From Pirellulaceae bacterium (GTDB lineage: Bacteria; Planctomycetota; Planctomycetia; Pirellulales; Pirellulaceae), in the NCBI GenBank assembly GCA_019636385.1, contig JAHBXT010000001.1:930001-994000 (forward strand): 64,000 nucleotides of DNA, given 5' to 3'. The stretch's first letter is position 1. Each line of letters begins with the position of its first letter. This document shows, piece after piece, positions 1 to 9,289 of this stretch. The notes under the pieces are model-generated. The model searched no databases, had not been told where the DNA came from, and was given only the letters and a program-made list of their open reading frames with translations. A program made the position numbers and the translations under genes.

Positions 1-738
1 TTGTAGACGGTCCAATACCGAGCTGGTCGTGTCGAGTGCCTCGACGGTCTGCGGTGAACGGTAGGGTGGCGCGCCGACCAACAGCGTGTAGGCGATGGCT
101 CCCAAAGCATACACGTCCCACGTTACATCGGGCGTAGCTTGAATGTCGGCTTGTTCAGGCGCCATGTAGAACAGGGTGCCCAGTGAAGCTGAGGTGTCGC
201 CCGCCATACGCCCTTGGCCAAAGTCCGCCAGTCGTGGGCGGAATGAATGATCCAGCAGCACGTTGGCGGGCTTGAGATCGCAGTGCAGGATGCCTTTGCC
301 GTGCGCAAAGCTGAGTCCTTCAGCAATTTCACGCATCAAATTGACCGTCTGCGCGACGCTCAATTCTTCTTTGGCGCGCACTAGGTCTTCCAATGATCCG
401 TTTTCCAGGAACTCCATGACATAGTACGGCGGATCGTGATCCCAACCCACCTTCAATACTTGCACCACGTGTCGCGCAGCTGACATGTCGGCCAACAAAC
501 TGACCTCGCGGCGCAACAACTCCATGTTCAGGCTGCCACGATGCAAATAGCATTTGATGGCCACCGGACGATGGGTATTTAAGTCCGAGGCCAGCCACAC
601 TTGGCCGAAGGCGCCTTCACCCAGCGGTCGCAGAATTTGATAGCCGCTGAGCGTGGGCGGTTGTCTGCTCTGCAAGCTCAGCTCTTCAGAGCGACGACGA
701 TCTCCTGCGGTTTGCGATTGTGTGTAGTCTAAACTCAT
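1..738 (-). CDS. Serine/threonine protein kinase, N-terminal part (cut by window edge)
   Basis: Reading the minus strand from the ATG at 736-738 gives an open frame to the window edge (246 codons) that is a Hanks-type kinase domain. The glycine loop GEGAFGQV is at residues 40-47, the ATP-binding lysine of VAIK is K62, the catalytic loop HCDLKPAN has D154, and the metal-binding DFG aspartate is D172, followed by a MAPEQ motif. The usual HRD arginine is a cysteine here. Such kinases phosphorylate Ser/Thr on target proteins and are abundant in planctomycetes. No transmembrane segment precedes the kinase domain; whatever follows it lies outside the window. Substrate unknown. Confidence 0.93.
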   Translation of the reverse strand, partial: MSLDYTQSQTAGDRRRSEELSLQSRQPPTLSGYQILRPLGEGAFGQVWLASDLNTHRPVAIKCYLHRGSLNMELLRREVSLLADMSAARHVVQVLKVGWDHDPPYYVMEFLENGSLEDLVRAKEELSVAQTVNLMREIAEGLSFAHGKGILHCDLKPANVLLDHSFRPRLADFGQGRMAGDTSASLGTLFYMAPEQADIQATPDVTWDVYALGAIAYTLLVGAPPYRSPQTVEALDTTSSVLDRLQ

Positions 739-1188
739 CCGCGATCCCGCTCCGTCGCCAATTCATATGTCCCGCCCGCCACTGAACAGATTTTATACTT
801 TTATGGCATAAAAAAAGGCGAGTCCGATTGCACAGCAACCGGCTCGCCTCACACGGGGGGTGAGAAAGCTCCGCTTTCCCGAACGATTTGCGTTCATCCT
901 TAGACTAGTTTCGTGGGCTGCTGGCCGAGGAAACTTAGTCGAGTTTTGTAGGAATTCCGCTTAACTGCGTGGGCGAGTCGGTCGAATATGCCGATTGTTT
1001 CGATTATCCTGCGCCCCGCTGTGCCCAGCACGGTGAGCACTTGACCCAAGCAGCAGCCAAGATAATCCTTAGAGCTTTCGGCTGGAAAAGGCCCAGTACT
1101 CAGAACTCAGTAGTTAGTAGTCAGGACTCTGACCATCGCAACCGTTTTTATTCTTTATCCATAACCGCTTTCTTCCTAGGTCCAGGAC
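739..1188. other. Divergent intergenic region, kinase to DMFA2_C gene
   Basis: This is the only space between two divergent genes, so promoters for both should lie here; no clear -35/-10 pair stands out. It holds the hairpin annotated separately at 810-849 and a second short perfect stem (gaaagc/gctttc) around 864-878. A 34-codon minus-strand frame (793-897) overlaps the hairpin and has no convincing ribosome-binding site, so it is not called as a gene. Confidence 0.5.
810..849 (-). terminator. Rho-independent terminator-like hairpin, minus strand
   Basis: Read on the minus strand, a GC-rich stem (aggcgag at 816-822 pairing with ctcgcct at 843-849, extended by a CCG/CGG pairing past one bulged base) is followed directly by a run of seven T. 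That is the form of an intrinsic terminator. No minus-strand gene is recognised just upstream of it, so it may end a small RNA or a leader transcript running toward the kinase gene. Confidence 0.5.
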
Positions 1189-2694
1189 ATGACAAACCGC
1201 AGTGGGCGGAGGCAAATGCTGGGCACGGTCAGCACGGTGGCTGCGGGCTGTGTGGTGGCTGGACGGCATCCCTGGATTCTGGCGGATCAACCGGGCTCTT
1301 CCCTGAACAATCCCATTCCACAGGAGAACGCGCAGCTAGGTACTCGCGATTGGATGCTGACCAACACGCGCATCGATCGGTCATCTAAATATCGCTGTCC
1401 CTGGGTGGAAGGCTACGCCTCACACGCCAGCATTTTGCCGGGTGAAACACTGTCGCTGATGATCAGCACTCAGCCTGCCAGCAGCGTGCTGATTCAGGTG
1501 TATCGCCTGGGCTATTACGGCGGCTTGGGAGGGCGGCAGGTAGCAGAGGTCGGACCGATGATGTGCCAGACTCAAAGCGTTCCCCAGCCGGGCGATCGAC
1601 GATTGATGGATTGTCGTTGGCCGACAACTGTCCAACTGCCCATCGGTCGTGATTGGGTCAGCGGCGTATATGTGGCTAAGCTGACCGAGCAGCGCGAGCA
1701 GTTGCAAAGTTACATTATCTTTATCGTCAAGGATCAGCGCCGCGCAGACCTAGTGTTTCAGTGCGCCGATCACACTTGGCAAGCTTACAATCGCTGGCCA
1801 TCCCAGTTCTCGTTGTACGACGACGGTCAGAACGAGTGGCATTGGGGTGGCCAGTCGCGAGTCAGCTTCAATCGTCCCTATGGCAAGTACTGTCAGATAC
1901 TAGACGCGCCGCTGTCGACCGGTTCCGGCGAGTATTTCCTGTGGGAGTTTCCGTTTTCCCATTGGTTGGAGGCCGAGGGCTACAACGTTACCTATGTCTC
2001 CAACACGGATACCCATCAAGATGCCAGCAGTTGCCTACGGGGTCGAGGCTGGTTGAGCGTGGGGCACGACGAGTATTGGACGATCGAAATGTTTCGCAAT
2101 GTCAGCGCGGCACGCGACCAGGGCATCCATTTGGGTTTCTTTAGCGGTAATGCGGTATGCGGTCGAGTCGAGTGGGACGCTGACAGTCGCTCGCTGTGGC
2201 GCGTAGGCGTGTATGGTCCTCCGGGCGGTATGCGTGATTTTGAGTCGATGGCGACTCTTGAACATCTGCCTCCCTATGCCAATGAATTGTTGGGGGCCCA
2301 TAGCACTGGTCCCGTTACCGGTGGTGCGGATTGGATCTGCTCACTACCCGATCACTGGATTTACCAGCAGACGAATATGCAATGGGGCGACCGTATTCCA
2401 GGATTGATCGGCTGGGAGTACCACGGCGACCCGGCGGCCATTGAAGGGTTACAAGTAGTTGCCACAGGGCCAACGCAATCGGCACCAGGTCAGCCCAACG
2501 GAGGCGTTTATACCGCCACGGTATATCCCGGCCCCCGCGGTAACATCGTGTTCAATGCGGCGACATGTTGGTGGGCCGATGGCTTGAGCGCTCCGCCCGG
2601 CTATCAGTCGCCGCGCGTTTATACGGCTCCGCAAGGCGTCGATCCGCGCGTGCAGCAAATAACCCGCAATATATTGGCTAGGATGCTACGCTGA
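1189..2694 (+). CDS. Exported protein with N,N-dimethylformamidase beta-like C-terminal domain
   Basis: The 501-residue product starts with a Tat-type leader: twin arginines at residues 7-8, then a hydrophobic stretch to about residue 32. The rest resembles the DMFA2_C family named after the large subunit of N,N-dimethylformamidase: an N-terminal beta-sandwich region (VYRLGYYGG motif near residue 105), then a glutamine-amidotransferase-like fold with the conserved GHDEYW motif (H293-W297) and an NGGVYTAT segment late in the protein. In planctomycetes these are exported proteins of unknown substrate; true dimethylformamidase activity is not implied. It stands alone, 87 bases before the next gene on the same strand. 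Confidence 0.8.
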   Translation: MTNRSGRRQMLGTVSTVAAGCVVAGRHPWILADQPGSSLNNPIPQENAQLGTRDWMLTNTRIDRSSKYRCPWVEGYASHASILPGETLSLMISTQPASSVLIQVYRLGYYGGLGGRQVAEVGPMMCQTQSVPQPGDRRLMDCRWPTTVQLPIGRDWVSGVYVAKLTEQREQLQSYIIFIVKDQRRADLVFQCADHTWQAYNRWPSQFSLYDDGQNEWHWGGQSRVSFNRPYGKYCQILDAPLSTGSGEYFLWEFPFSHWLEAEGYNVTYVSNTDTHQDASSCLRGRGWLSVGHDEYWTIEMFRNVSAARDQGIHLGFFSGNAVCGRVEWDADSRSLWRVGVYGPPGGMRDFESMATLEHLPPYANELLGAHSTGPVTGGADWICSLPDHWIYQQTNMQWGDRIPGLIGWEYHGDPAAIEGLQVVATGPTQSAPGQPNGGVYTATVYPGPRGNIVFNAATCWWADGLSAPPGYQSPRVYTAPQGVDPRVQQITRNILARMLR

Positions 2695-2781
2695 ACAGCC
2701 ACGATGAAACAACGCTGGAACCGTTCGCAGGAGTTGCAGGATGGGACTAGCGGGATGAACGGCATAGAGGAATTGTGACCA

Positions 2782-4368
2782 ATGGTGAAGCTTGTTTTCA
2801 ACTGGCTGTGGATCGTGGCCATCGCTTCGTCGGCTGGTGCGCATCCCATTTCGCTCAGCTCGGCGATCGTCGATGTCAGTCCCCGCCAGTTGCGCGTCGA
2901 ATTGCAGATCATGCTTGAAGACCTGATAATGTACCACGGCTTAGCTGCCGATGCTGGACAGCGTTATGCGGCGGCAGACCTACGCGCGGCGGCGGAAAAA
3001 CATCGCCAGTTTGTGTTGGACTATTTCACCATTCGCGACGAGCAAGGCCAGCTCCTGACCGCCACAATCGAAAACGTAACCTTGGATCAAATCGATGACG
3101 CAGGGGTCGAGCTGAGCGAAGTGATGCAGCGCTCGATCGGTTTCGATTTGGTGATGTCACTTGAGCAGGAGCAGCCGCAGTATTTAACTTTCTTGCAACA
3201 GTTTGGCGGACCTGATGCCACGCTGCCAGCCATCATGGATTTGTACGTCGTGCGCGGGGATATCTTCGAAGAGTCCTCGCAATTGGCTTTCGGCCGCCCG
3301 CATTCGGTTGAATTGAACTGGAATCGAAATCTCGAAGGCCGCCGCGAAAGCGTTGTCGAACTGCGGAAGCGGCGTCGAGACCAATTTGATGCGCGGTTAG
3401 GTATCGCCAGCTACGCGGGCCTATATTCTTTCTTGTACATCACGCGCTTTGAAGTGCGGCACGAGATCCTAATTCCACTGTTAACGCTCGAACAATGGCA
3501 GCCCATCGTCCGACAAAATGCCGATTTCTTGGAGGTTGACGAACAGGCAGCAGCTCGACAGGCAATTACGGAGTACTTTCAGTCTCAGGGGCGTGTGACG
3601 ATCAACGGTCAAGTTGTCCAGCCGCATGTAAGCCGCGTCAATTTCTTCGGCTTGGATATTCGCGATTTTGCACTTAACGCCGAACCGCGACGGATCAGCG
3701 CCTATCAAGGGCGCGTGGGCGTGATCGTCAGTTATCCCAGCCGCCAGACCCCCAGTCGCGTCGGCTTTCAGTGGACACAGTTTTCGGCTCAGGCACCGTT
3801 CATTGATGCCGTGCTGATGATTGGCAACGAAAAGCCCGACCGCTTCTATTTTCATCCCGAGGCGACCGAGTATCACTGGCAGGGCGATTTAGTGGGGCCG
3901 CAGCCACAGCAGGTACCCGCCAACCGAGATCTGTCGGACTCGAAACTGCGTAGCCAAGTATTGACCGCCATCCTGACCAATCTCTATCGCGCGTTCGATT
4001 TTCGGCACGACGAGGATATCTACGATGCCTTGGCCAGCGGGGCTCGCGGTCCTCTGCTACGAGAAATATATCTGCGAGTCAAACGCACTTTGGTGATGGC
4101 AGAGCAGGGTGGCCAGACGGCTCAGGCAACTGAGGTGGTGGTACAGTCCGCCCAGCCGGTGCCGGGGCAGGGCGACGTGTGGGACACGACCTGGACGGTC
4201 AAAAGCGTCTCTGAACATTGGGGACACCTGCATACGCGAACCGCACAATTTCGTGCTCACTTGAAACTGATTCAAGATGCCGGCACCTGGAAGCTTGATC
4301 AGTTTCAATTGCAAGATGAACAGACGCTACAGTTCACTACCAGCATCCGCGGATATGATTCAAATTGA
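2782..4368 (+). CDS. Exported protein of unknown function, first gene of an ABC transport module
   Basis: The 528-residue product has a cleavable signal peptide (hydrophobic core LVFNWLWIVAIASSAGA, then mature HPISLS). The mature N-terminus, HP followed by beta-strand-like sequence, faintly recalls the periplasmic start of HupE/UreJ-type proteins, but no membrane segments follow, so this likeness is weak. The remainder is soluble and not recognised. The start is supported by GAGG about 11 bases upstream. The gene overlaps the ATPase gene by 14 bases, and the permease follows directly, so the three are very likely co-transcribed and work together. A role as extracytoplasmic partner of the transporter is inference. 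Confidence 0.8.
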   Translation: MVKLVFNWLWIVAIASSAGAHPISLSSAIVDVSPRQLRVELQIMLEDLIMYHGLAADAGQRYAAADLRAAAEKHRQFVLDYFTIRDEQGQLLTATIENVTLDQIDDAGVELSEVMQRSIGFDLVMSLEQEQPQYLTFLQQFGGPDATLPAIMDLYVVRGDIFEESSQLAFGRPHSVELNWNRNLEGRRESVVELRKRRRDQFDARLGIASYAGLYSFLYITRFEVRHEILIPLLTLEQWQPIVRQNADFLEVDEQAAARQAITEYFQSQGRVTINGQVVQPHVSRVNFFGLDIRDFALNAEPRRISAYQGRVGVIVSYPSRQTPSRVGFQWTQFSAQAPFIDAVLMIGNEKPDRFYFHPEATEYHWQGDLVGPQPQQVPANRDLSDSKLRSQVLTAILTNLYRAFDFRHDEDIYDALASGARGPLLREIYLRVKRTLVMAEQGGQTAQATEVVVQSAQPVPGQGDVWDTTWTVKSVSEHWGHLHTRTAQFRAHLKLIQDAGTWKLDQFQLQDEQTLQFTTSIRGYDSN

Positions 4369-5050
4369 AGACTTGCAGTTCGACTACGCCTCTGGCCAGC
4401 AGGCTGAGGACGCTTTTCGACTGTCGATTCCACACTTGACGATTCAGGCCGGAGAACGAGTAGCACTGATCGGTCCCAGCGGCGCTGGAAAATCGACGCT
4501 GCTGCATCTGATCGCCGGCGCCGTGCAACCCAGTCGCGGTACCATTCGAGTCGCCTCGACGTGCGTCAGCTCACTGGGGGATGCTCAGCGCCGTCACTTT
4601 CGGGTCACTCAGATTGGTTTCGTGTTCCAGGATTTTCAACTACTGGAACACCTTTCCGTACGCGAGAATATTCTGCTGCCCTATCTGATCCATCGCGGAA
4701 TCCGCGCCGATGCGCAGGTGCATCAACGACTCGAACAGTTGGCAGCCGATGCAGGACTGGGCGCCAAGTTGGCGCGGAGCCCCGGACGATTGTCACATGG
4801 CGAACGACAGCGTGTGGCCGTGTGCCGAGCCTTAATCGCCCAGCCGTCGATTCTGTTGGCCGACGAACCGACGGGCAGCCTGGATCCGCAAACTGCCGCC
4901 CACGTTTTGGAATTGCTCCTGAATCAGGTGCGAAGTCGATCGACAACCTTGCTACTTGTCACCCACGATCGCAGTTGGCTGGGTCGCTTTGATCGAGTCA
5001 TCGACATAGCTGCCATTACCTGCCCGTCGGCTGCTGCGGAGGCTCGGTAG
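4355..5050 (+). CDS. ABC transporter ATP-binding protein (LolD/MacB/FtsE type)
   Basis: This 231-residue ATPase drives the neighbouring FtsX-like permease. Walker A is GPSGAGKST at residues 40-48, the ABC signature is LSHGERQ, and Walker B runs into LADEPTGSLD, the EPTGSLD form typical of the LolD/MacB/FtsE group. The H-loop is in LLVTHD. I chose the ATG at 4355 because the ABC fold starts with MIQIEDLQF; a longer in-frame start at 4277 would lie deep inside the upstream gene. The 14-base overlap with the previous gene and direct contact with the next suggest translational coupling. Confidence 0.92.
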   Translation: MIQIEDLQFDYASGQQAEDAFRLSIPHLTIQAGERVALIGPSGAGKSTLLHLIAGAVQPSRGTIRVASTCVSSLGDAQRRHFRVTQIGFVFQDFQLLEHLSVRENILLPYLIHRGIRADAQVHQRLEQLAADAGLGAKLARSPGRLSHGERQRVAVCRALIAQPSILLADEPTGSLDPQTAAHVLELLLNQVRSRSTTLLLVTHDRSWLGRFDRVIDIAAITCPSAAAEAR

Positions 5051-6265
5051 ATGCGGTCGATGCTGTTGTTGGCTTGGCGCTACACGCGCTATTATTGGGG
5101 ACGAACCGCGATTCTGGTGGCGGTGCTGACGATTACCTGCTATCTCCCACTGGCGACGCACTGGAGCATCCAGCTCTTTGAACGGCAGGCAACGCTGCGC
5201 GCTGCTCAAACGCCGTTGGTCGTGGGGGCCCAGGGCAGCCGATTCGGTTTGGTGATGCACGCCCTTTACTTCCGCGGCGAATCGCCGCCCGCGATACCGC
5301 AGTCCGAGCTGCGCAGTATCCAGCAGTCTCAGTTGGCACAAGCCATTCCCATTCATGCACGATATCGTGCTCGGGGGGTACCCGTCGTGGGAACCACGCA
5401 GCACTATTTTCAGTGGCGCGGTTTGACCATCGAGCGCGGGCAAACGTGGCAACGCTTGGGAGACTGCGTGGTGGGACACGCGGCGGCGGCTCGCCTGCAT
5501 TTGAATCCCGGCGATCGACTACTGACAGAGCCGGAGGGATTGCTCAATCTGTCAGGGCCAGCACCATTCAACATGCGCGTCACAGGCATCTTGTCACGTA
5601 CCGGCACGGCTGATGATGATGCCGTCTTATGCGAATTGAAAACCACCTGGCTGATTGCCGGCATCGGTCATGGCCATACGCTGGACAATCAGCGGCAGCC
5701 CGATGACCCCTCCGCTGAACAATCTGATTCTCAATCGGATTCACAACTGGAGGCTGAAACACAACATCAGCACGCCGCTGGTCGCGAATACTTGCAGCAG
5801 TATCAAGAGGTAAACGACGAAAACTTGCATACCTTTCACTTTCATGGCCGCAGTAGCCAATATCCTCTGACAGCCATCATCGCCATTGCTGATTCGGAAA
5901 AGTCCGCAACGTTATTGGAAGGCAAATATTTTGAACCCGATCAGGTGACTCAAATTGTTCGGCCCATAGATGTGATCGAAGAACTCATGCAGGTGATCGG
6001 CAGAGTGCGTCAGATGTTTGATATTGGCATCATCGGTCTGTCGCTGGCCACCGGGTTGTTGGTGGCGCTGGTGCTGATGCTGTCGATCCGCCTGCGCGAA
6101 CGAGAAATGCAGACCATGTATTTGTTGGGCTGCAGCCGCGGTACCATAGCCGGAATAGTCTGCGCCGAGTGGGCAATTGTAATCACCAGCAGTCTGATCC
6201 TGGCGACGCTGCTGGCTTGGGGGACGTTAAACCTGTTCCCGTGGATCGTGGTACACATGTTATGA
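5051..6265 (+). CDS. FtsX-like ABC transporter permease
   Basis: The 404-residue membrane protein has one N-terminal transmembrane helix (about residues 17-38), a long extracytoplasmic MacB-core-like region, and a C-terminal FtsX-type part with helices near 320-345 and 368-395 joined by the REREMQTMYLLGCSR cytoplasmic loop typical of FtsX-family permeases. Families of this kind usually end with a further helix; here the protein stops right after the third one, so it seems one helix short. The ATG follows the stop of the ATPase gene with no gap. MacB/LolCE relatives move substrates from the membrane outward by mechanotransmission. The substrate here is unknown. Confidence 0.85.
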   Translation: MRSMLLLAWRYTRYYWGRTAILVAVLTITCYLPLATHWSIQLFERQATLRAAQTPLVVGAQGSRFGLVMHALYFRGESPPAIPQSELRSIQQSQLAQAIPIHARYRARGVPVVGTTQHYFQWRGLTIERGQTWQRLGDCVVGHAAAARLHLNPGDRLLTEPEGLLNLSGPAPFNMRVTGILSRTGTADDDAVLCELKTTWLIAGIGHGHTLDNQRQPDDPSAEQSDSQSDSQLEAETQHQHAAGREYLQQYQEVNDENLHTFHFHGRSSQYPLTAIIAIADSEKSATLLEGKYFEPDQVTQIVRPIDVIEELMQVIGRVRQMFDIGIIGLSLATGLLVALVLMLSIRLREREMQTMYLLGCSRGTIAGIVCAEWAIVITSSLILATLLAWGTLNLFPWIVVHML

Positions 6266-6341
6266 TGTTATCCATGGCTTGCCTGCATTGCATTGTTCGA
6301 GCAGCGTAGTCACAACGTATCTGCACTGGAGACCGGGTGCC

Positions 6342-7556
6342 TTGAAACCAGAAATTGTCGCAGCCACCGAACGCGCGTTCGAGTTTACTCGGCGAATTTG
6401 CCGCAAACATACCTCGCGGTTGACCGGCACCACGGCTTGCTTGGACACCGCCGACGAAATTAAGAGCGAACTTGCTCAATTTTGCAATTCCGTGCATCAG
6501 CAGGATTTCACTACGCACCCCGACAGTTTTCTAGGGTTTATCCGTGTCAGCGTTGCATTGTACTTTGTAGCGCTGTGGTTGTACTGGCTGAACTGGTACG
6601 GCACGGCACTGCTGGTAGGCTTGGTGAATATGGTGATCGTGGCTGGGCAGTTTTTTCTGTATCGTGAGCTGCTGGACGGGTTTTATCCTCGTCGCCAGAG
6701 CCGCAATGTGTGGGGCGTGATCGAACCGACGGGGAGGGCGCGCCAGCAGATTGTTGTGTCGGCCCACCACGATAGCGCCCACGTGTTCACCTTTTTGGAG
6801 CATTGTCCAGCGCAGTATATCTTGCTAGTCAACGCGGGCTTTGCGATTTCGATCGGCCTGTGGTTGGCCTCTGGAGGCACTTGGTTGGCTCAGGCATTCG
6901 GCTACGATACCTCAGCAACTGCCGCGGCCGCCAAATGGACTTTCGCAATACTGTCCGTTGGCGTGTTGCCACTGTGGTTCTTTTACAAGCGGCAAGGTAC
7001 GCCCGGCGCTGGGGACGATTTGATTTGTGTGGCCAGCGGATTGGAGATCGGTCGTTACTTTGCCCAGCCACAGAATCGGTTGCAGCACACGCGGTTGATC
7101 GTGGCCAGTTGGGATGCCGAAGAATGCGGACTGCGCGGTGCCCGCGCCTTTATTGGCGAACATCAAAGCCTGTTATCGGCGCTGCCCACCAGCAATCTGA
7201 ATTTTGAATGCTTTTACCAATTACCTCATCTATCGGCGCTGACCAGCGACTTGAATGGCTTCGTCAAACTATCGGAAACTTTAGCTGCTGAATGTACAGC
7301 CATCGGTAGTGAACTGGGATACGATATCCGCAGCGTTAGATTCCCACTGCTGGCCGGCGGAACGGATGCGGCCGAATTCAGCAAGGCTGGTATCGCAGCT
7401 ACGACGCTGCAAGGCATGTGCTACGCCGATAAAGGCAATTGGCCAGCCTACCACACCACGCGCGATACCATCGAAAATGTTTCCTGGCCAGTCACATCGG
7501 CGGTGATCGATATCAGCCTGAGCTTGATTCAGCGCAAAGATCGGCGCGTCGGGTGA
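6342..7556 (+). CDS. Membrane M28-family zinc peptidase
   Basis: The product carries the M28 aminopeptidase signature: an HHDSA zinc-ligand motif (H142 counting from this start), the GAGDDL bridging aspartate (about D225), and DAEECGLRGA with the catalytic and ligand glutamates (E260/E261). A late HTTRDTIENV stretch holds the last histidine. Two helices (about 63-107) precede the catalytic part, and two more (about 159-179 and 199-215) lie between the first histidine and the bridging aspartate. The start is uncertain: TTG at 6342 has GGAG ten bases upstream; TTG at 6279 would add 21 residues without a visible ribosome site. It may be co-transcribed with the permease gene. Confidence 0.83.
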   Translation: MKPEIVAATERAFEFTRRICRKHTSRLTGTTACLDTADEIKSELAQFCNSVHQQDFTTHPDSFLGFIRVSVALYFVALWLYWLNWYGTALLVGLVNMVIVAGQFFLYRELLDGFYPRRQSRNVWGVIEPTGRARQQIVVSAHHDSAHVFTFLEHCPAQYILLVNAGFAISIGLWLASGGTWLAQAFGYDTSATAAAAKWTFAILSVGVLPLWFFYKRQGTPGAGDDLICVASGLEIGRYFAQPQNRLQHTRLIVASWDAEECGLRGARAFIGEHQSLLSALPTSNLNFECFYQLPHLSALTSDLNGFVKLSETLAAECTAIGSELGYDIRSVRFPLLAGGTDAAEFSKAGIAATTLQGMCYADKGNWPAYHTTRDTIENVSWPVTSAVIDISLSLIQRKDRRVG

Positions 7557-7570
7557 TGTAGCCACAGGGG

Positions 7571-7975
7571 TCAGTCAAACCCGCCACTGAGAATGACTGT
7601 ACCGCCCGGCTGGACTGAAATCAGGTAACGATTGCCCTGGCCGCGCACCGGTAACGAAAATGTTCGCGAGCGAAACGTGGAGCCACTTTGAAAACGCCCT
7701 CTGACTTCCCCTTGAACGCTACCAGTATTGGTCAAATGCAACTTGGAAACGGACCCATCCGGTAAATTCACCAAGTCATGAATCTGGACACCCAAGCGAA
7801 TCGTCAGCTCCGATATTTTTTCACCCGAGCGATTTTGGTATTCGACTGCGCGCACCAGCTTCGCATCTTCAGGCCAGCAATAGCTGTTCAGGGCTTCCCC
7901 GACGGCAATCGTCACGGCTGCCACGCAGCAAACCAGGACGGTGTGCAAGTAACTAGATTTCCCAAACGACTTCAT
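7571..7975 (-). CDS. Small exported protein of unknown function
   Basis: The 134-residue product begins with a basic N-terminus and a hydrophobic stretch (about residues 10-30), either a signal peptide or a single membrane anchor. The rest reads as beta-strands rich in Ser, Thr and Gly and ends in a PGGTVILSGGF-like segment. I recognise no family. It is convergent with the M28 peptidase gene (14 bases apart) and has no partner on its own strand. The continuous frame, the plausible leader and the absence of a competing gene support it as real. Confidence 0.6.
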   Translation of the reverse strand: MKSFGKSSYLHTVLVCCVAAVTIAVGEALNSYCWPEDAKLVRAVEYQNRSGEKISELTIRLGVQIHDLVNLPDGSVSKLHLTNTGSVQGEVRGRFQSGSTFRSRTFSLPVRGQGNRYLISVQPGGTVILSGGFD

Positions 7976-8369
7976 AAGTACTCAATCGAAATGGGGCTCT
8001 TGTAGCCGTCGGCGGGATAGCCACGGCGAGCATTCCCGGATCGGTCGATCCGCTACTGAAGACTAGCATTTTTTGCTGGAGTCGCGGCGTTGGGTTGCCA
8101 TCAGCCGATGCGTCACCGCCCTTCCAATGCATTGCACCCGTCGCATAACCGCTACAATCGGCTGGCAACGGCACATGCCAATCCACCTTTGGCCATCGGC
8201 CGGCGGCACACTCGCCGCGGGTCGCAGGGTGGAAGGCCAATGCGCATTTTGCGGTACCTACCCATTGACACTCTCGAAGGTAGCTCGAAAATTTCAGCCT
8301 TTCCCGTTGGATTGATACCGCCATGGAACCGATGGTACCAGAGGTGCTGGCCAACAGCGGAAAAATGAT
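7976..8369. other. Intergenic region before tRNA-Leu, no gene seen
   Basis: A minus-strand frame (7953-8354) overlaps the start of the exported-protein gene and has composition unlike a real protein. A TTGACA at 8265-8270 could be a -35 box for the tRNA, but no good -10 box follows at the right distance. Nothing else is supported. Confidence 0.4.
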
Positions 8370-8453
8370 GCGGATGTGGCGGAATTGGCAGACGCGCTAG
8401 ATTCAGGTTCTAGTGGCCGCAAGGCTGTGGAGGTTCAAATCCTCTCATCCGCA
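8370..8453 (+). tRNA. tRNA-Leu (anticodon CAG)
   Basis: Cloverleaf of 84 bases: the acceptor strand GCGGATG pairs with CATCCGC at the 3' end, the discriminator is A, the anticodon stem is ctaga/tctag with loop TTCAGGT (anticodon CAG, reading CUG), a long variable arm typical of leucine tRNAs follows, and the T arm carries GGTTCAAATC. CCA is not encoded. The downstream region looks like an accessory islet, and tRNA-Leu genes are common integration sites. Confidence 0.95.
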
Positions 8454-9289
8454 CTGCTGTAAACCTGCCGGCCAGCAGGATTTAAAGGGATTCGCCTGCG
8501 AGTCCCAATTTCACGTTGCCAGGCAAAAGCTCGGCATTCGACAAGCCGCGGTTGCGTTGCTGTCTTGCTGGCCGAGGCGTCAAACGGTGCCTCGATGGAC
8601 AATCTCAGCGCACTGGACCACGGCCCGCAGTATCCTCCACAGTCTTTCCTCGGCCAGTCTGCGGCAGCAGAATCCGAGTGGTTGACCGCCAGATCCATGA
8701 TTCCGGCTGGCACGGATAGCTCTAGTCAGTCACCTGCGCGTAGTCGAATGTGGAATTCGATCGTTCCGATTCCAATGTCAGACAATTCAATGAAGCAATC
8801 AAGCAACCGCCTGTGCTCGTTCTGTGAACCAGTCTCAGGCCTTGGTGGCTGTGGCCTGTGAAGGCTACAACCGCGACGTCATCCCCTAACGTGGATGCAA
8901 CAACCTGGTAACGGAACATCTCTGGTATCGCAACAACTCATGATCGACTTGTAGCTCACCATCATACCAAGCTGCAACCAGCTGGCTTCAGCAATCGCAG
9001 CTTGACCGTTGGTACTTGTTGGATGAAGCGTACAGCCGCGCCCTCTTAGCCGGCGTTAATACGGATGATCACGACATCATCTGCCTAACATCCATCTGCA
9101 CAACACCCTCCTGCCTACCAGCCCATCCGTCTGTCTATTTGGGGAATTCTAAGCTCGAACCAGCGCTCATTGCCGCCCCAAAATGAACGAGTTACAATCA
9201 CAATGCAAGACATCAAATCCAGACACTCATATTGAGGGCATCTGCGTAACAATAGTTCGTCGTCAAAGCCTATTGAAAGAAAGAATTCC
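8454..9289. other. Long non-coding stretch after tRNA-Leu
   Basis: About 0.8 kb with no convincing gene. Frames at 8565-8861 (plus) and 8722-8919 (minus) have no family likeness and no ribosome site. Around 9040-9060 the sequence cgccctcttagccggcgtt resembles the 3' arm of an integron attC site, but no matching 5' arm was found. The stretch probably holds decayed mobile DNA between the tRNA and the AlbA_2 gene. Confidence 0.4.

Noticed and set aside
7953..8354. Minus-strand frame of 133 codons before tRNA-Leu
   Set aside because: It overlaps the N-terminus of the small exported protein, has no ribosome site and no family-like sequence.
8565..8861. Plus-strand frame of 98 codons after tRNA-Leu
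   Set aside because: A fragment looks vaguely protein-like, but there is no ribosome site, no family match and no neighbour support.
8886..9063. Second attC-like site ending in ccggcgttaa
   Set aside because: Only the 3' arm resembles an attC; no matching 5' arm at a proper distance was found.
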